A DNA stretch of 64,000 nt from Persicitalea sp038235275 (GTDB lineage Bacteria > Bacteroidota > Bacteroidia > Cytophagales > Spirosomataceae), in contig JBBSUC010000007.1 in assembly GCA_038235275.1 (NCBI GenBank), positions 62,001 to 126,000 on the forward strand. Direction: 5' to 3'. Of this stretch, positions 61,400 to 64,000 are shown piece after piece (position 1 is the stretch's first letter; each line of letters starts with the position of its first letter). The notes below the pieces were generated by a model that searched no databases, had not been told where the DNA came from, and saw only the letters and a program-made list of their open reading frames with translations. The translations under genes and the position numbers were made by a program.

Positions 61400-62239
61400 T
61401 CAATCGACATCGGCCACCTCACCCATCGCCATTCGGTTGCACTTCATCAAAATTTCCTGCAAATCGGCACCTTCGGAACGCAGGGGGTCGATGGCTTTGA
61501 CAAGCGTCACTCGCAGTTGAAAGAGTTGGTTACGGTCGTACTTTTTAGAACCCTTCACTAAATCTAATTCTACCAATGCCCGTTGCTGGTTTTCTTTGGG
61601 ATTGAACCAGCCATTGAGTTCTGAGCATTGGTGGCAGACGCCGTTTTTATTCACCAAGGCGCAGCGGTGGTCGAAAATGGCGACCATCGTATTCCGGGCA
61701 TTCTGCAACAGGTACTTCACTACCCCCAGGCTCTTGTCGAGAATCAGGGCGATTTCCGCCACCGAAAAATCGTAGATATCTTTTAGCATCAGGGCAATCT
61801 GATTTTCGATTGGCAAATTCTTCGCAATGCAGGTGAAGCAGGTGTCGATGTGTTCCTTCATGTCGTACCGGGCCGCGGGCGACGTCTCGACTACGTGTAC
61901 GATGGCCTCCACCAGGTTCTTGTTCTTGCCCACCAGATTCTTCGCCCGCTCGGAAACGTCCGCCGTCCACCGCTTCCTTCGTTGCATCTGGTTGTAGGCC
62001 AGGTTCGTAGCAATCTGGAACACCCACGTCTTGAAAGACGATTTTTCCTCGAAAGTCGCGCGTTTGTCGAACGCCTTAATGAAAGTGTCGTGCGTCAAAT
62101 CTTCCGCGTCGTTTCGGTTAGCCGTCAGGCGGTAGAGGTACGATTTTAACTGATTTTGAAATGTACTGAATAATGTTTGGAAGGCGTTGATGTCGCCCTC
62201 CAAAGCTGTTTTCAGAGTTTTTTCTTCTTCCTCGGTCAT
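61400..62239 (-). CDS. ECF-type RNA polymerase sigma factor with C-terminal Cys extension
   Basis: ATG 62239 (MTEEEEKTLKTAL) gives 279 residues; a longer frame upstream overlaps the neighbour's promoter. Sigma region 2 (FSTFQNQLKSYLYRLTANRNDAEDLTHDTFIKAF) and region 4 (LPIENQIALMLKDIYDFSVAEIALILDKSLGVVK) are clear. An extra ~75-residue end contains CALVNKNGVCHQCSELNG, a possible Zn or redox site. No anti-sigma gene adjoins. Confidence 0.85.
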   Translation of the reverse strand: MTEEEEKTLKTALEGDINAFQTLFSTFQNQLKSYLYRLTANRNDAEDLTHDTFIKAFDKRATFEEKSSFKTWVFQIATNLAYNQMQRRKRWTADVSERAKNLVGKNKNLVEAIVHVVETSPAARYDMKEHIDTCFTCIAKNLPIENQIALMLKDIYDFSVAEIALILDKSLGVVKYLLQNARNTMVAIFDHRCALVNKNGVCHQCSELNGWFNPKENQQRALVELDLVKGSKKYDRNQLFQLRVTLVKAIDPLRSEGADLQEILMKCNRMAMGEVADVD

Positions 62240-62271
62240 TTCTTTTCTTTCAAAGGTATAAGATGTGCTTG

Positions 62272-63264
62272 CTACGGTTTCAAAACCACTTTCCCGACCG
62301 TTTGGCGGGACTCGATTTGTCGGTGGGCCTCGGCGGCATCCGCCAGCGCAAATGTTTTTGCCGTTTCGACCCGGAGCTTTCCCTGCGCTAACAAACCGAT
62401 TACCGTCCCGAGGGCCTCTTGCCATACGGGCATTTTGTTATTGATGAAAAACGCCAGGTTGAAGCCCGATTGGCTGAGATTCTCGTCCACGAAATATTCG
62501 GGATGAATGCTGCTCTGTTCACCGCTGGCCGCGCCATAAACGATAATCTGCCCGTCCGCGGCCAGTGATTTTACGCTCTCGTTGTACACCTCCCCGCCCG
62601 CCATTTCAAAAACGAGGTCTACGCCTTTGCCAGCGTTCACCGACTTCACTTGCTCACTCCAATTGGGCTGAGTATAATCCACAGTCGCGTCGGCTCCCAG
62701 CGATTCGGCGAACTTTCTCTTAGCCTCGGAACTGCTGGCGGCGATTACTCTGGCCCCGTTCATTTTGGCCAACTGAACCAGCAAAGAACCCACGCCTCCG
62801 GCGGCGGCATTGATTAGAACAGTCTTACCGTCGATTTTATTGGCGACCTCGGAAATCATAAGCTGGGCAGTAGAACCCTGCACGAAGATAGCTGTTGCGG
62901 CATCGGAAGCGATGCTTGGAGGCAGCGGAACGCAGTACTCAGCTAGCGCGACAAGGTACTCAGAATATCCCCCGCCGAAGGGGAGAATAGCTAAAACCGT
63001 GGTGCCTTCTACGAACGGAGGAACTACGCTTTCACCCACGCCCACGATTTTTCCCACGGCCTCCGACCCCAAAACATAGGGCAGCGGCGTGGGCTGGAAA
63101 TACTGATTGCGGCGGCGGAGTACGTCGGAATAATTGACGCCGATCGCTTCTACCCGAATCAGTACTTCACCCGACTTAGGTTGGGGGATGTCGGTTTCGA
63201 TGAGGGTCAGTACGTCGGGGGTACCGTATTTGGTGAGCCGAATTTGTTGCATGGTCGTTGTCAT
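62272..63264 (-). CDS. Zinc-less MDR quinone oxidoreductase/alcohol dehydrogenase-like
   Basis: ATG 63264 gives 330 residues. GroES-like N-terminus (GEVLIRVEAIGVNYSDVLRRR), NADPH site AAAGGVGSLLVQLAK, no catalytic-zinc cysteines; matches the quinone oxidoreductase (NADPH) branch. Reduces quinones or enones. The sigma-factor gene starts 32 nt downstream, so they may share a transcript. Confidence 0.88.
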   Translation of the reverse strand: MTTTMQQIRLTKYGTPDVLTLIETDIPQPKSGEVLIRVEAIGVNYSDVLRRRNQYFQPTPLPYVLGSEAVGKIVGVGESVVPPFVEGTTVLAILPFGGGYSEYLVALAEYCVPLPPSIASDAATAIFVQGSTAQLMISEVANKIDGKTVLINAAAGGVGSLLVQLAKMNGARVIAASSSEAKRKFAESLGADATVDYTQPNWSEQVKSVNAGKGVDLVFEMAGGEVYNESVKSLAADGQIIVYGAASGEQSSIHPEYFVDENLSQSGFNLAFFINNKMPVWQEALGTVIGLLAQGKLRVETAKTFALADAAEAHRQIESRQTVGKVVLKP

Positions 63265-63423
63265 TGCGTATCGTTTGGTTAATTGATACTTCTCTGACAA
63301 ACGAGCGAGTGGAAACGGATGAGAATGTTGATAAACCCCGAAGTTCGAAATAGCAAATAAGAAGAAAGGCCCATGGCTGTCCGCCGTTAGGCTTTCTGAC
63401 TACCTGCAATTGGTAACGCAAAT

Positions 63424-63558
63424 TCACTTCTTCACAAATGCTCCTATGAATCTCCTTCCTGACAATGCATGCCAATGATCTCGGTCTTCTTTGGAGTCGA
63501 TGTGATAGATTTGGTGGCCGTTGTAAAGCATGATCACCGCATGGGTATAGCAGGACTG
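63424..63558 (-). pseudogene. In-frame continuation of the lipoprotein gene beyond its TGA
   Basis: After TGA at 63561-63559 the same frame runs for 44 codons (SCYTHAVIMLYNGHQIYHID, then DHWHALSGRRFIGAFVKK) to a stop at 63424. It looks protein-like and continuous with the preceding lipoprotein, so that stop may be a recent mutation. Confidence 0.4.
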
Positions 63559-63945
63559 TCACCTGCCACTTCCGCTTTTTTCTTTTTCCATCTGTAAGGT
63601 AAGGGTGTCGACATCGTTTTCGTTAAGTTTCAGTAAATAGACTCGATCGGGTCCCGGGATTGAGCTGAAATCAAGATCGCAATCAAAAACAGGACTTCCA
63701 TTCACGATTGTATCTACTGGACACTTCACTCTGAGCAATTCTCCGGGTGTGTTGGTTTGAATTAGCCGCACTAGGGAATCAGAATGGTAACCAGGGTGGT
63801 TTGCATACCAATCGATACCCTGTGTATCGACGATTATGAATTTGATGTGGTAGGTGACGGGAGTCGGTTCAAGGCATGGGTGACGCGATAAACTACAAGA
63901 GGCAGTCCCGGCTAATAATAGCAGAAGGCTTGAAATATATCTCAT
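63559..63945 (-). CDS. Small lipoprotein of unknown family, probably shortened
   Basis: ATG 63945 (MRYISSLLLLLAGTASC) gives a lipobox at C17 and 128 residues. The body (ITYHIKFIIVDTQGID-like start, DRVYLLKLNENDVDTLTLQMEKE) resembles small Bacteroidota lipoproteins with a beta-sandwich. A protein-like tail follows in frame after the stop. Family not recognised. Confidence 0.55.
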   Translation of the reverse strand: MRYISSLLLLLAGTASCSLSRHPCLEPTPVTYHIKFIIVDTQGIDWYANHPGYHSDSLVRLIQTNTPGELLRVKCPVDTIVNGSPVFDCDLDFSSIPGPDRVYLLKLNENDVDTLTLQMEKEKSGSGR

Positions 63946-64000
63946 GTTTATTCGAACCATCTCGTCCAGTAGCATCCCCACTAGTAGCGGGTGATAGGAA

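Noticed and set aside
1045..63561. Stop-codon reassignment or systematic recoding to explain internal stops
   Set aside because: Both TAG and TGA occur as the disrupting codons and both also end many intact genes here; no SECIS-like or pyrrolysine context was seen. Point mutations are simpler.
1..64000. CRISPR array, tRNA, rRNA, riboswitch or prophage
   Set aside because: No regularly spaced repeats, cloverleaf-like sequences, recognisable riboswitch cores or phage structural genes were seen.

Overview
The window reads as a chromosomal segment of a Bacteroidota bacterium, most likely Cytophagales (Spirosoma/Dyadobacter-like). The evidence is two SusC/SusD pairs, a type IX secretion sorting domain, TAnnTTTG-type -7 promoter boxes, many Crp/Fnr-like regulators with the 'YLGIxPxSLSRIR' helix, and GC content near one half. 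No rRNA, tRNA, CRISPR array or replication origin was seen. Assignments come from reading motifs, without database searches.

Region 1 (1-19852, almost all + strand) is a locus for breaking down a uronic-acid polysaccharide of pectin or glucuronan type. It has three GH39-like clan GH-A hydrolases (one cut by the window edge and ending at a premature stop) plus the remnant of a fourth, a formylglycine sulfatase, a GH88/GH105-like toroid protein, a GH28 polygalacturonase-like enzyme, an SGNH esterase and a secreted beta-helix protein with a T9SS tail. A sodium:solute symporter and a cytoplasmic uronate branch (uxaC, SDR mannonate oxidoreductase, RraA-like protein, uxuA) complete it. A VapC-type toxin-antitoxin pair sits inside the locus on the opposite strand.

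Region 2 (20-24 kb) is a small decaying patch: an SRPBCC protein, a Crp/Fnr regulator, a GH94-like gene with two Trp codons turned into stops, the last 28 codons of pstA, and pstB with a stop 9 codons early.

Region 3 (24-40.6 kb) appears to be an organophosphate-scavenging island. One SusD/SusC pair lies downstream of a Ca2+-dependent PI-PLC-like enzyme. A second operon runs SusC, SusD, glycerophosphodiester phosphodiesterase, beta-propeller/phosphoesterase, and a phytase-like lipoprotein converges on it. Three promoters here (both susC genes and one upstream of the PLC gene) share one architecture: three TTAAC-like direct repeats at an 11-nt period, then exactly 19 nt, then TAnnTTTG. This looks like a Pho box and is the strongest new signal in the window.

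Region 4 (40.7-45 kb) holds a frameshifted bestrophin gene, an NADP oxidoreductase with an internal stop, a DUF481-like protein, a PfpI-family protein, a ~194-bp MITE-like element with a 9-bp target duplication, and an IS701-like element with a 4-bp duplication.

Region 5 (45-64 kb) is a stress/accessory region. Four short regulator-led clusters pair Crp/Fnr or AraC regulators with small outer-membrane beta-barrels and redox or SRPBCC/SnoaL proteins. MarR and HxlR regulators, a DUF1624 membrane protein, a cupin, an ECF sigma factor and a quinone oxidoreductase follow. Several gene fragments lie between them.
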